DNA of 32,123 bases from JANYCG01 sp031397915 (GTDB taxonomy: Bacteria; Pseudomonadota; Gammaproteobacteria; Burkholderiales; Burkholderiaceae_C). Position numbers and translations under genes: made by a program. Of this stretch, positions 7,983 through 16,272 are shown one piece after another. A model generated the notes under the pieces. It did not search any database, was not told where the DNA came from, and worked only from the letters and a program-made list of their open reading frames with translations. Location: assembly GCA_031397915.1 (NCBI GenBank), contig JANNMM010000071.1, positions 1 to 32,123 of the forward strand, in the 5' to 3' direction. Positions within the stretch are counted from its first letter, which is position 1; the number at the start of each line of letters is the position of its first letter.

Positions 7983-9641
7983 ATGAGTGAATCACACAAG
8001 CCTTCGGGCAAACAGGGCAACGCCACAAGCGTTGACGCCGTGGTCATTGGTGCTGGCTTCGCAGGCCTGTACATGTTGTACAAGCTGCGACAGCTCGGGC
8101 TCAAAGCGCGGGTGTTCGAAACCGGCAACGGTGTCGGCGGCACCTGGTACTGGAACCGCTACCCCGGCGCTCGGTGTGACGTGGAGAGCCTGCAGTATTC
8201 CTATTCATTCTCTGAAGAATTGCAGCAGGAGTGGCAATGGACAGAGCGCTACCCCAAGCAAGCCGAGATCCTGCGTTACATCAACCATGTCGCCGACCGG
8301 TTTGAACTCAGAGGCGACATCCAGCTTGAAACGCGGGTGACCAGCGCCGCCTACGACGACGCGAAGAACAGCTGGACGGTCCGCACTGACCGCGGCGATA
8401 CCGTCGTTGCGCGTTTCGTCATCAGCGCCGCCGGTTGCCTGTCAGCGGCCCGCATGCCCGACATGGCAGGCCTGGCCGGTTTCAAGGGCAAGACCTACCA
8501 CACCGGCACCTGGCCGCATGAAGCGGTGGACTTCACCGGCCAGCGGGTTGGCGTCATTGGCACCGGCTCCTCGGGCATCCAGAGCATCCCGGCGATCGCC
8601 AGCCAGGCCGCCCACGTGGTGGTGTTCCAGCGCACGGCAAACTTCAGCATCCCGGCCTGGAACCGCCCCTTGCCCCAGCCCGAGCAAGCCGCCTGGAAGG
8701 CCAACTATGCCGACCTGCGCAAGAAGGCCAAGACCACACGCTCCGGCATCTTGTATGACTACAGCCAATACGCCAGCGCCGACGTGACGGCAGAGGAGCG
8801 CCAGCAGGAATACGAGCGCCGCTGGGCCAGGGGCGGCGCCAACTACACCCACGCGTTCAACGACATCTATTCGAACAAAGAGGCCAATGACGACGCGGCC
8901 GAGTTCGTGCGCAACAAGATCCGCAGCCGCGTGAAGGACCCGTCGGTGGCTGAACTACTGGCGCCCAAAGACCATGCCATCGGCACCAAGCGGATTTGCG
9001 TCGACACCGACTACTACGAGACCTTTAACCAGCCGCATGTGAGCCTGGTTGACCTGCGCACGAACCCGATCGAATCCATTGTGCCCAATGGCATCCGTAC
9101 CAAAACCGGCGTTCACGAATTGGACAGCATCGTTTTTGCCACGGGTTATGATGCGGTGACCGGTGCGCTGGACCGCATCGACATACAGGGCAAGGGGGGC
9201 CTGGCGCTGAAGGAGAAATGGGCGTCCGGACCACGCACCTACCTGGGCTTGATGGTCAGCGGTTTCCCCAATTTCTTCCTGATCACCGGCCCTGGCAGCC
9301 CGTCGGTTCTCACCAATGTGATCATGGCGATAGAGCAGCATGTGGAGTGGATTGCCAATTGCCTCGGGCATATGGGCGAACGCCGGTTGGCCATCGCCGA
9401 ACCGACGCCGCAGGCTGAAGAAAACTGGGTGGCGCATGTCAACGAAGTCGCCTCCAAAACCCTGTTCACTGGCACCCAGTCCTGGTACATGGGCGCCAAT
9501 ATCCCCGGTAAGCCGCGTGTCTTTCTGCCCTATATCGGGGGTCTCGGCACCTACACCACGATTTGTGACGAGGTGGTGGCTGACGGTTACCGCGGCTTCA
9601 GTTTCACCGCTGCGCAAGCGAAGTCCCTGCAAACTGCCTGA
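7983..9641 (+). CDS. Baeyer-Villiger monooxygenase, type I, phenylacetone monooxygenase-like (copy 1)
   Basis: A 552-residue FAD/NADPH monooxygenase that inserts one oxygen next to a ketone carbonyl, giving an ester or lactone. The FAD Rossmann motif GAGFAG is at 23-28, the NADPH motif GTGSSG at 193-198, and between them lies the BVMO fingerprint FKGKTYHTGTWP at 167-178. By alignment from memory with Thermobifida phenylacetone monooxygenase, the key residues fall at the same numbers: D66 in RCDVES and the catalytic arginine R337 in GTKRI. The active-site bulge reads S441-V442-L443, where that enzyme has S-A-L. A clear AGGAG precedes the ATG. It is flanked by an ester hydrolase and SDRs, which fits alcohol to ketone to ester to acid chemistry. 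The second BVMO at 17999 is a close paralogue. Confidence 0.93.
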   Translation: MSESHKPSGKQGNATSVDAVVIGAGFAGLYMLYKLRQLGLKARVFETGNGVGGTWYWNRYPGARCDVESLQYSYSFSEELQQEWQWTERYPKQAEILRYINHVADRFELRGDIQLETRVTSAAYDDAKNSWTVRTDRGDTVVARFVISAAGCLSAARMPDMAGLAGFKGKTYHTGTWPHEAVDFTGQRVGVIGTGSSGIQSIPAIASQAAHVVVFQRTANFSIPAWNRPLPQPEQAAWKANYADLRKKAKTTRSGILYDYSQYASADVTAEERQQEYERRWARGGANYTHAFNDIYSNKEANDDAAEFVRNKIRSRVKDPSVAELLAPKDHAIGTKRICVDTDYYETFNQPHVSLVDLRTNPIESIVPNGIRTKTGVHELDSIVFATGYDAVTGALDRIDIQGKGGLALKEKWASGPRTYLGLMVSGFPNFFLITGPGSPSVLTNVIMAIEQHVEWIANCLGHMGERRLAIAEPTPQAEENWVAHVNEVASKTLFTGTQSWYMGANIPGKPRVFLPYIGGLGTYTTICDEVVADGYRGFSFTAAQAKSLQTA

Positions 9642-9649
9642 GGCCGAGG

Positions 9650-10381
9650 ATGAACCGATTTACCGACAGGGTTTTTCTGATTTCGGGCGGCGCACGCGGC
9701 CTGGGCGCCGCACAGGCGCGCGCACTCGTGGCCGAAGGTGCCCGCGTCGTCATTGGGGACGTGCTGGACAAAGAGGGCAGTGCACTCGCCGCCGAGTTGG
9801 GTGCGGCATGCCGGTTTCAAAGCCTGGACGTGACCAGTGAACAGCAATGGGCGGAGGCTGTTGCCTGCGCGCAGGAGCTGGGGAGTCTGCACGGTCTGGT
9901 CAACAACGCGGGCGTGTTGATCATGTTGCCGATGATGGAAACCAGTGGCGCCGAGTTTGACCGCCTGACGCGCATCAACCAGCTTGGCACCTTCCTGGGC
10001 ATGAAGGCCGTGGTGCCTGCGTTGACGCAGAGTGGTGGCGGCGCCATGGTCAATCTGTCGTCGGTGGCGGGCTTGCGCGGCACACCCAACGCGCTGGCTT
10101 ATTCCGCCAGCAAATGGGCGGTACGCGGCATGACCAAGGCTGCTGCACTCGAGCTCGCACCCATGAACATTCGCGTCAACTCGGTTCATCCCGGCCCGAT
10201 AGACACCGACATGATGCGCATCCGGGGTGAAGATGAAAACCTCGGCAGGGCACAGCGTATTCCCATGAAGCGTTTTGGCACCGCCGATGAAATTGCAGGC
10301 CTGGTGCTGTTTCTGCTGTCTGACGAGAGCCGCTACATGACGGGCTCGGAAGTGGCCATGGATGGCGGCATCAGTCTTTAG
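9650..10381 (+). CDS. Short-chain dehydrogenase/reductase (tandem copy 1)
   Basis: A 243-residue classical SDR. The cofactor loop is SGGARGLG at about 12-19, with an acidic residue (GDV) at the end of strand two suggesting NAD(H). NNAG, the catalytic serine in NLSSVAG, and YSASK complete the active site, and PGPIDT follows. The phrase INQLGTFLGMKAV is typical of the cyclopentanol dehydrogenase/3alpha,20beta-hydroxysteroid dehydrogenase branch, which oxidises secondary and cyclic alcohols to ketones. It starts nine bases after the BVMO stop, so the two are co-transcribed. It most likely supplies the ketone used by the BVMO. The next gene is the same length and obviously its duplicate: 45 of the first 60 residues match by eye. 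Confidence 0.93.
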   Translation: MNRFTDRVFLISGGARGLGAAQARALVAEGARVVIGDVLDKEGSALAAELGAACRFQSLDVTSEQQWAEAVACAQELGSLHGLVNNAGVLIMLPMMETSGAEFDRLTRINQLGTFLGMKAVVPALTQSGGGAMVNLSSVAGLRGTPNALAYSASKWAVRGMTKAAALELAPMNIRVNSVHPGPIDTDMMRIRGEDENLGRAQRIPMKRFGTADEIAGLVLFLLSDESRYMTGSEVAMDGGISL

Positions 10382-10400
10382 GTTAGGCAAGGTATCCAGC

Positions 10401-11132
10401 ATGAACCGATTCAACGACCGGGTTTTTCTGATTTCAGGCGGCGCTCGGGGTCTCGGTTCTGCACAGGCGCTGGCGCTGGTGGCCGAAGGTGCGAAGGTCG
10501 TTATTGGCGACGTGTTGATCGACGATGGCACCCGGTTCGCCGCTGAGCTTGGGCCGAACTGTGTTTTTCTGCCGCTGGACGTCACCAACGAGGCGCACTG
10601 GGCCAGCGCCGTCGCGGCGGCGCAGAACCTGGGGCCCTTGTGCGGCCTTGTCAACAACGCTGGCGTTTATGCGCCTGTGCCGATGCTGGACACCAGCGCG
10701 GCCGAGTTTGAGCGCCACACCCGGATCAACCAGCTGGGCACATTCCTGGGCATGCGTGCGGTGATCCCCGCACTTGAGCGCGCAGGTGGCGGCGCGATCG
10801 TGAACATGTCTTCCACCGTGGCACTGCGCAGTGCCCCCAACGCAATCGCCTACACCGCATCCAAGTGGGCGGTGCGCGGCATGACCAAAGCGGCCGCGCT
10901 GGAACTCGCGCCGAAAAACATCCGGGTCAACTCCGTGCATCCGGGCCCGATCGACACCAATATGCTGGATGTGCGTTCGCGCGAGGAAAACCTGCGACGG
11001 GTGCAGCAGGTGCCCATGAAACGCCTCGGCACGAAGGAAGAGATTGCCGGTTTGGTGCTGTTCCTCCTCAGCGACGCCAGCCGTTTCATGACGGGTTCGG
11101 AGGTGGCGATGGATGGCGGCGCGGCGCTGTGA
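10401..11132 (+). CDS. Short-chain dehydrogenase/reductase (tandem copy 2)
   Basis: A 243-residue classical SDR, paralogue of the gene just before it and separated from it by 19 bases. The motifs are the same: SGGARGLG, NNAG, NMSSTVA with the catalytic serine, YTASK, and PGPIDT. The ATG at 10401 is chosen over an upstream in-frame start at 10362 because it aligns with the start of copy 1 and has AAGG upstream. Changes cluster in the segment after strand two (VLIDDGTRF against VLDKEGSAL) and in the substrate side (YAPVPMLDTS against LIMLPMMETS), so the copies may differ in substrate or stereochemistry. It is the last gene of its run; about 200 bases of regulatory DNA follow. Confidence 0.93.
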   Translation: MNRFNDRVFLISGGARGLGSAQALALVAEGAKVVIGDVLIDDGTRFAAELGPNCVFLPLDVTNEAHWASAVAAAQNLGPLCGLVNNAGVYAPVPMLDTSAAEFERHTRINQLGTFLGMRAVIPALERAGGGAIVNMSSTVALRSAPNAIAYTASKWAVRGMTKAAALELAPKNIRVNSVHPGPIDTNMLDVRSREENLRRVQQVPMKRLGTKEEIAGLVLFLLSDASRFMTGSEVAMDGGAAL

Positions 11133-11152
11133 ATTGCAGCGCTCGAACCGAT

Positions 11153-11169
11153 CTAGGGAAAATCCCTAG
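11153..11169. promoter_or_regulatory. Perfect inverted repeat upstream of the liv operon promoter
   Basis: CTAGGGA-AAA-TCCCTAG is a perfect 7-bp inverted repeat with a 3-base centre. No T-run follows, so it is a poor terminator for the SDR gene. Its centre (11161) lies about 62 bases before the start site expected from the TATAAT box at 11211, a usual position for a class I activator. Operator function is inferred; the cognate protein is unknown. Confidence 0.5.
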
Positions 11170-11210
11170 CCCTCGAGGCTACTGGCGCATGCATAAAAGC
11201 TACTGAATGG

Positions 11211-11216
11211 TATAAT
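11211..11216 (+). promoter_or_regulatory. Putative -10 box of the liv/ThDP/BVMO operon
   Basis: A consensus TATAAT in the 197-base gap before the binding-protein gene. No good -35 hexamer lies 16-18 bases upstream, which suggests an activator-dependent promoter. The predicted start site is near 11223, giving a leader of about 105 bases. Confidence 0.5.
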
Positions 11217-11217
11217 T

Positions 11218-11260
11218 TTCGAATCATCAAATCCGTATTCGAAATTTCGAAAATTTCGAA
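11218..11260. promoter_or_regulatory. Cluster of four TTCGAA palindromes, putative operator
   Basis: TTCGAA occurs at 11218, 11238, 11246 and 11255. The middle pair forms a perfect 14-base palindrome, TTCGAAATTTCGAA (11238-11251). The cluster directly follows the TATAAT box, over the expected start site and early leader, where a bound repressor would block transcription. Two IclR-family regulators in the window are candidate binders. IclR operators are often AT-rich palindromes of this size, but the link is only inferred. Confidence 0.55.
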
Positions 11261-11329
11261 TTTGTTGAAGTTAGGCAGTTTCGTCAACCACCGCACACCG
11301 ACGCTGGGGTGCACACACTTGGAGACACC

Positions 11330-12601
11330 ATGAAAGTTTCACAATCAGGCTGCACACCCAAAGGTGTGCAAAAAACAGTTCAATCACGGCTCGGAACGTT
11401 GATCGCAAAGTTCTCGCTTGCTGCTGCAATGGCTGGCATCGCGACAGGCGCGCTGGCGCAATTTGAGTCACCCGCCGACGGCGTTTACAAAGACCGCATC
11501 GACTGGGGTGTGATGATGGACTTGAGCGGTCCGGCTTCCGCTTCTCAAGGCATCTGGGCCAACGGTTTCCAGGCTTATATGCGCAAGCTCAACGAGACCG
11601 GCGGCGTGAACGGCCGCAAGATCAACGTGCTGGCAGAAGACAGTCGATTCAACCCTGCACAGGACAAGATCAACTACGAAAAACTCGTGGGGCAAACGCC
11701 GGTGCTTGCCATCTCTGGCATGGGCTCTTCGAGCTCGCAGGTTTCATTGGCGCCGACCATCCGCGCAGGCAAAGTGCCGATTGTTGGCACCTACACCAGC
11801 ACCAAACCTTTGTCTGAACCGGTTTCTCCCCTGGTCTATGGCGGCTTTTGCGGTTATCCACAAATGGCACAAACCGGCGTCGGTTATTACACCGAGCAAC
11901 TCAAGCTCAAAGCGCCCAAGGTCATGGTGGTGTCCATAGAGAGCGCTGGAGGCGTGGAGTACGCGCAGATGGTTGCAGCTGCCGCCGCCAAGCTTGGCGG
12001 CACATCCAGTCTCGTGACCATGAAAATCACCGCAGCAGACGTGACCCCGCAAGTGCTCGAAATCATTGCCCAGAAGCCTGACTTCATCACGATTTATGGC
12101 GTTCCCAATACCGCCATTCTGACAATGAAGGCCATGCAGCAATATGGCCTGAAGATTCCGGCCTTTGGCATCTCGTACCTTCTTGCGCCCCAAATTTATG
12201 CGGCCATGGGGCCTGATGCGGGCGCCAACTACAACGTCGTTAGCTGTTTCACACCAGGCGGCACAGACCAATCGCCCGGCAGCCGGGACATGATGGCCGC
12301 AGCGGACAAATACAACCACAGCGCGATCAAGGAAGACATCAACTACGTGGCTGGCTGGGCTGTCGCTCAAATGTCTGCTGAGGCGATTGCCAAGACCGGT
12401 CCCGAGCCTACACGCGCCAAGTTGATTGAGTCCATGAACAAGGGCTTCACGGTGGACACCAAAGGTCTGGCCGCTCCGATCACCTTCACTGCCGACAACC
12501 ACACCGGCCCTGTCGCCTTCCGCATGATCGGTTATGACTTCGCAGCCAAGAAGTACAAACCTTTCGGTGAATTCAGCGACTACGTCAAGTACGTCAAGTA
12601 A
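11330..12601 (+). CDS. ABC transporter substrate-binding protein, Liv/HAAT (amide-urea-branched-chain) family
   Basis: A 423-residue periplasmic binding protein of the type I (Leu/Ile/Val) fold. The ATG at 11330 has GGAG six bases before it... and upstream in-frame codons are not needed. A long basic n-region and a hydrophobic core lead to a likely signal peptidase site after ALA at residue 43. The mature part has the family features DWGVMMDLSGPAS near its start, GGVNGRKINVLAEDSRFNP, and a C-terminal lobe with YDF.AKKYKPFG. It is followed by both permease and both ATPase genes, giving a complete importer. In catabolic clusters such systems often carry aromatic or alicyclic acids rather than amino acids; here the ligand is unknown. 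It probably captures the growth substrate or a partly oxidised acid for this pathway. Confidence 0.9.
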   Translation: MKVSQSGCTPKGVQKTVQSRLGTLIAKFSLAAAMAGIATGALAQFESPADGVYKDRIDWGVMMDLSGPASASQGIWANGFQAYMRKLNETGGVNGRKINVLAEDSRFNPAQDKINYEKLVGQTPVLAISGMGSSSSQVSLAPTIRAGKVPIVGTYTSTKPLSEPVSPLVYGGFCGYPQMAQTGVGYYTEQLKLKAPKVMVVSIESAGGVEYAQMVAAAAAKLGGTSSLVTMKITAADVTPQVLEIIAQKPDFITIYGVPNTAILTMKAMQQYGLKIPAFGISYLLAPQIYAAMGPDAGANYNVVSCFTPGGTDQSPGSRDMMAAADKYNHSAIKEDINYVAGWAVAQMSAEAIAKTGPEPTRAKLIESMNKGFTVDTKGLAAPITFTADNHTGPVAFRMIGYDFAAKKYKPFGEFSDYVKYVK

Positions 12602-12648
12602 AAAACGCCAGCGCCGCCCACCCCGACTTCACGCACCCAAGGACCCCC

Positions 12649-13515
12649 ATGTTTGCCCAAGTACTTTTAAGCGGTCTGGCACTGGGCAGCATTTATGGGC
12701 TGGTGGCGCTGGGGTTCGCGGTGGTTTTCAAAGCCACAGACGTTTTTAACTTCGCGCAGGGCATGTTTGTGGTGTGCGGTGCCTTCTTTGCAGTTACCGC
12801 CATCACCATCCTGGGGCTGCCCTTCCTGTTGGCCATTGCCGCCATCATTGCCGCCTGTGCAACGCTCGGTGTGCTCATCCACATTTTTTTGATCCAGCCG
12901 TTGGCGGGCCGCCCGATGTTGTCGGTCATCATGCTCACCATTGCGCTGTCGATCGTGCTTCGCGCGCTGGTCGAGATGAGTTATGGCCCTCAGGGGCGCA
13001 CGCTGGTTACGCCGCTGCCCGCGGGGATTTTCCTGATCGGCGGCGTGCGGGTTTCCCAGCTGCATCTGGTAGCGGCGTTGGTCAGTTGGGCCTGTATGGC
13101 CGGTTTCTTTGCCTTCTTCCGCTACACGTCCATGGGCCTGTTGATGCGGGCAACCGCCGACAACCATGAAGCCGCAGTGGTGTCTGGCGTGAACGTCAAT
13201 GTCATGAACCGCCTGGCCTGGGCCATTGGAAGCGTGTTGGCGGGCATTGGCGGCCTTTTTTTGGGCCAGCTTCAGATCGTTTCCACCGAGCTTGAGAGCA
13301 TTGGCCTTCTGGCCCTGCCAGCAGTGGTGATCGGTGGCATGCAAAGCATCCCGGGAGCCATCATCGGTGGCCTGCTCGTGGGCCTGATTGAGCAGTTTGC
13401 TGCATCCTATATCTCCCCCAAATCCAGCGACATCCTGATTTACGTTTTGTTGATGCTGATCCTGATGGTTCGCCCCTGGGGCTTGTTCGGCCAGCGCGAA
13501 CTCGGGCGCGTCTAG
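12649..13515 (+). CDS. livH: ABC transporter permease, LivH family
   Basis: A 288-residue inner-membrane permease of the branched-chain amino acid family, with about eight hydrophobic segments from residue 4 to 280. The opening LSGLALGSIYGLVALGFAVVFKATDVFNFAQG is the family signature of LivH, and the cytoplasmic coupling segment near the middle reads LLMRATADNHEAAVVSGVN, where the EAA-type loop meets the ATPase. The length is normal. It lies 47 bases after the binding-protein gene and would pair with LivM. The substrate need not be an amino acid; the operon context points to an organic acid used for carbon. Confidence 0.93.
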   Translation: MFAQVLLSGLALGSIYGLVALGFAVVFKATDVFNFAQGMFVVCGAFFAVTAITILGLPFLLAIAAIIAACATLGVLIHIFLIQPLAGRPMLSVIMLTIALSIVLRALVEMSYGPQGRTLVTPLPAGIFLIGGVRVSQLHLVAALVSWACMAGFFAFFRYTSMGLLMRATADNHEAAVVSGVNVNVMNRLAWAIGSVLAGIGGLFLGQLQIVSTELESIGLLALPAVVIGGMQSIPGAIIGGLLVGLIEQFAASYISPKSSDILIYVLLMLILMVRPWGLFGQRELGRV

Positions 13516-13588
13516 AGCGCGACGGCGCCCTCTGCCCCGTCGTCCTCCTATCGTTCTCTGATCGCCCACTGAACATCCATTCATTTTC

Positions 13589-14686
13589 ATGACCTCCATT
13601 GCTGCCACACCCGCGACCGCTGTTCAGGCAACCGAGGGGAGAAATCCCTGGCGTTTTGTTTGGCTGATTGCCGTAGTTGCACTGCTGTGTTACGTGCCAG
13701 TGGTGCTGACAGAACGTGCAGTGTTTGGTTTTCGCCTGTCCAACATGCAGCTGCTTAACCTGGGCTTGAGCCAGGTCAACCTGATGCTGATCGCCATGCT
13801 TGGCGCTTTGTCGCTCAACTATCTGACAGGCTGCGCAGGCTTGATTTCAATCGGCCACGCCGCGTTTTATGCTGTCGGCGCGATGACCGCTGCCATCACC
13901 GGCTCGCAATGGGGTTGGCCGTTTCCGCTGGTTTTGGTGGCAGCAGGCGTTGCGGGCGCGCTGGCCGGGGTACTGGCCGGCCTGCCCTCACTTCGCGTGC
14001 GCGGCCTGTATTTTGTGTTGTCAACGTTCGCTGTCCATTACATCGTGGTGTTCGCCTTCATGGAATACCAGTTCAAGTTCTTCGACGTGGTGGGCGTGCC
14101 CTACAAACCTGCTTCGCTCGGCCCCATTGATTTGAATACGCCCATGCGTTGGTACTTTTTCCTGCTGCCCCTGTTGGCGCTGGTTTACTGGCTGCTCAGC
14201 AACAGCTTGCGCACACGCGAAGGCCGAGCCATGATGGCCATGCGTGATCACGAACTGGCCACGACTTCGGCTGGCGTTGACGTGCGTTACCTGCGCCTGA
14301 AGGCCTTTGGCTTCAGCTCTGCCATTGCCGCCATGGCAGGCGCGCTCTACGCCTATTTCCTGACCAATGTCACTTCCGAGTTTTTTGGCATCCAGTTTGC
14401 GATCCAGTTCATCGCCATGATCATTGTGGGTGGCATGGGGTCGTTGCCTGGCTCGCTCGTGGGTGCGGCGGTTTGGTTGCTTCTGCCCTCCATCATCACG
14501 GGGGTGGCTTCGCAGGCCAGCGATTCGACCGGCCTGATGCGCGTGTTGCTGATCGACCATAAAGCCCAGTTCGTGCAAGTCATTTTTGGCATGCTGGTCA
14601 TCTTGCTGTTGATCTTCGCGCCAGGCGGTATCGCCGGCATGGGTGCGAAATTACGCGCCCGCTTTCTGGCGTGGCGGAGCCGGTGA
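13589..14686 (+). CDS. livM: ABC transporter permease, LivM family
   Basis: A 365-residue inner-membrane permease with about ten hydrophobic segments and a cytoplasmic N-terminus of some 25 residues. LivM hallmarks are visible: LSLNYLTGCAGLISIGHAAFYAVGA (about residues 72-96), the coupling region GRAMMAMRDHELATTSAGVDV, and MIIVGGMGSLPGSLVGA near the C-terminus. A 73-base gap separates it from livH, with no clear ribosome site before the ATG, so translation may be weak or coupled. Its stop overlaps the start of livF as TGATG. It forms the heterodimeric channel with LivH. Confidence 0.93.
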   Translation: MTSIAATPATAVQATEGRNPWRFVWLIAVVALLCYVPVVLTERAVFGFRLSNMQLLNLGLSQVNLMLIAMLGALSLNYLTGCAGLISIGHAAFYAVGAMTAAITGSQWGWPFPLVLVAAGVAGALAGVLAGLPSLRVRGLYFVLSTFAVHYIVVFAFMEYQFKFFDVVGVPYKPASLGPIDLNTPMRWYFFLLPLLALVYWLLSNSLRTREGRAMMAMRDHELATTSAGVDVRYLRLKAFGFSSAIAAMAGALYAYFLTNVTSEFFGIQFAIQFIAMIIVGGMGSLPGSLVGAAVWLLLPSIITGVASQASDSTGLMRVLLIDHKAQFVQVIFGMLVILLLIFAPGGIAGMGAKLRARFLAWRSR

Positions 14687-15465
14687 TGGACTACGCTCTT
14701 GAAGTCAAAGGGCTTTCGGTCGGTTATGCGCGCAAGGGACTGGCACTTGAAGACATCAGCCTGGTCGTTCCCAAAGGACACATCGTCGCCTTGCTGGGTG
14801 CCAACGGCGCCGGCAAAACCACGCTGATCCGGGCTGTCTCCGGTTTACTGAATCTTCATCACGGGCATGTGACACAGGGAAGCGTCATGCTTGCTGGCCA
14901 GTCCATCCTCGGCATGCCCTCCCACCGCCTGGTTCGGCTCGGCATGGGCCAGGTGCCGGAAGGCCGGCTCGTGTTCAAGCAGCTGAGCGTTGAAGACAAC
15001 CTCAGTGTCGGGGCGGCAGTGCTGCCGCGTTCTGCCGTGCGGGAACGCATGGACGCCGTCTACCACCTCTTTCCCCGGCTTCTGGAACGGCGCGAGCAAG
15101 CCGCAGGGTGGCTCTCCGGGGGCGAGCAGCAGATGCTGGCGCTTGGCCGCGCCCTCGTCGCCTCGCCGAGCCTGTTGCTGGTTGATGAACTCTCCCTCGG
15201 GCTGGCCCCGTTGATCGTCAAAGCCATTTATGCACAATTGCGTGTGGTCGGCGACACCTTGGGCACGTCGATGCTGATCGTGGAACAAAATGCGCGCCTG
15301 GCCCTTGAGTTTGCCCAAAGCGCCTACGTGCTTGATCGCGGCCGCATTGTGCTGTCCGGCGCGTCCGCCGACGTCGCAGCCAGCGAGACCATGAAAGAGT
15401 CGTATCTGGGCGCGAAACGCGACAAACCAGCTGCCGCCGCAGCCACAGCCGACGCATCCATATGA
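14686..15465 (+). CDS. livF: ABC transporter ATP-binding protein, LivF family
   Basis: A 259-residue ATPase subunit. The Walker A motif GANGAGKTT is at 38-46, the signature LSGGEQQ begins at residue 143, and Walker B is LLLVDELSLGL. GQVPEGRLVF and the LIVEQNARLAL segment identify the LivF rather than LivG type. The ATG at 14686 overlaps the livM stop as TGATG and is preferred to a GTG at 14671. The C-terminus has an Ala-rich tail (PAAAAATADAS) beyond the usual end. In this operon livF precedes livG, the reverse of the common order. Energises uptake together with LivG. Confidence 0.93.
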   Translation: MDYALEVKGLSVGYARKGLALEDISLVVPKGHIVALLGANGAGKTTLIRAVSGLLNLHHGHVTQGSVMLAGQSILGMPSHRLVRLGMGQVPEGRLVFKQLSVEDNLSVGAAVLPRSAVRERMDAVYHLFPRLLERREQAAGWLSGGEQQMLALGRALVASPSLLLVDELSLGLAPLIVKAIYAQLRVVGDTLGTSMLIVEQNARLALEFAQSAYVLDRGRIVLSGASADVAASETMKESYLGAKRDKPAAAAATADASI

Positions 15466-16244
15466 CCCAACCCCTGCTCGAAGTCAACAACCTGTTGATG
15501 CGGTTCCAGGGCATCACCGCCCTGGATGACGTGTCGTTCTCAATGGCACCAGGATCCATCACGTCCTTGATCGGCCCCAACGGTGCCGGCAAAACGACGA
15601 TGTTCAACTGCGTGACAGGCATGTACACGCCGACCAGTGGGAAAGTCACTTTTGACGGGGTGGACATCACTGGTGAAGCCGCTCATCGGGTGTCCCGCCA
15701 CGGCATCGCACGCACATTTCAGAACCTGGCTTTGTTTGCCGGGCTCACAGTGATGGACAACCTGTTGGTCGGCGCCTACCGGCAGGGATCGTCCGGCCTG
15801 TTGCAAGGCGCGTTCCTGAGCGCCCGCGCCCGAGCGGAGCAACGCACTGCCGTCGCGGCGGCTACCGAAGTGCTGGAATTTTTGGGGCTGCTGGACATGG
15901 CCCACGTTTTGCCGGGCGAATTGCCTTACGGTCGGCAAAAAGAGGTTGAGTTTGCGCGCGCCTTGATGCAAAAGGCCCGCCTGGTACTGCTTGATGAACC
16001 AATGGCCGGCATGAGCACACCCGAGAAAACGGCCATGACGGCCCTCATCCAGCGTGCACGCGCCCAGTTTGGCATGAGCTTCCTGATCGTTGAACACGAC
16101 ATCCCCGTCATCATGGACATTTCGGACAAGATCGTTGTGCTGGATTTTGGCCGCAAGATCGCCGAGGGCACGCCCGAGCAAGTGCAGGCCAACGAAGCCG
16201 TGATCGCCGCCTACCTGGGGACGGACGAAGGCGCGCACGCCTGA
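15462..16244 (+). CDS. livG: ABC transporter ATP-binding protein, LivG family
   Basis: A 260-residue ATPase subunit starting at the ATG of an ATGA overlap with livF. Walker A is GPNGAGKTT at 38-46; GIARTFQNLALF is the usual Q-loop of LivG. The signature is LPYGRQKEVEFARAL, the degenerate LPYG form normal for this family, and Walker B is LVLLDEPMAGM. The H-loop is VEHDIPVIMDISD. The length is normal and nothing is missing, so the importer encoded by 11330-16244 appears complete. Confidence 0.93.
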   Translation: MTQPLLEVNNLLMRFQGITALDDVSFSMAPGSITSLIGPNGAGKTTMFNCVTGMYTPTSGKVTFDGVDITGEAAHRVSRHGIARTFQNLALFAGLTVMDNLLVGAYRQGSSGLLQGAFLSARARAEQRTAVAAATEVLEFLGLLDMAHVLPGELPYGRQKEVEFARALMQKARLVLLDEPMAGMSTPEKTAMTALIQRARAQFGMSFLIVEHDIPVIMDISDKIVVLDFGRKIAEGTPEQVQANEAVIAAYLGTDEGAHA

Positions 16245-16272
16245 CGTGCCGCAATTCACCAGAAGGCTTTTC

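Noticed and set aside
11153..11169. Inverted repeat as a terminator of the SDR operon
   Set aside because: The stem is only 7 bp and is followed by CCCTCGAGG, not a T-run; the position relative to TATAAT suits an operator better.
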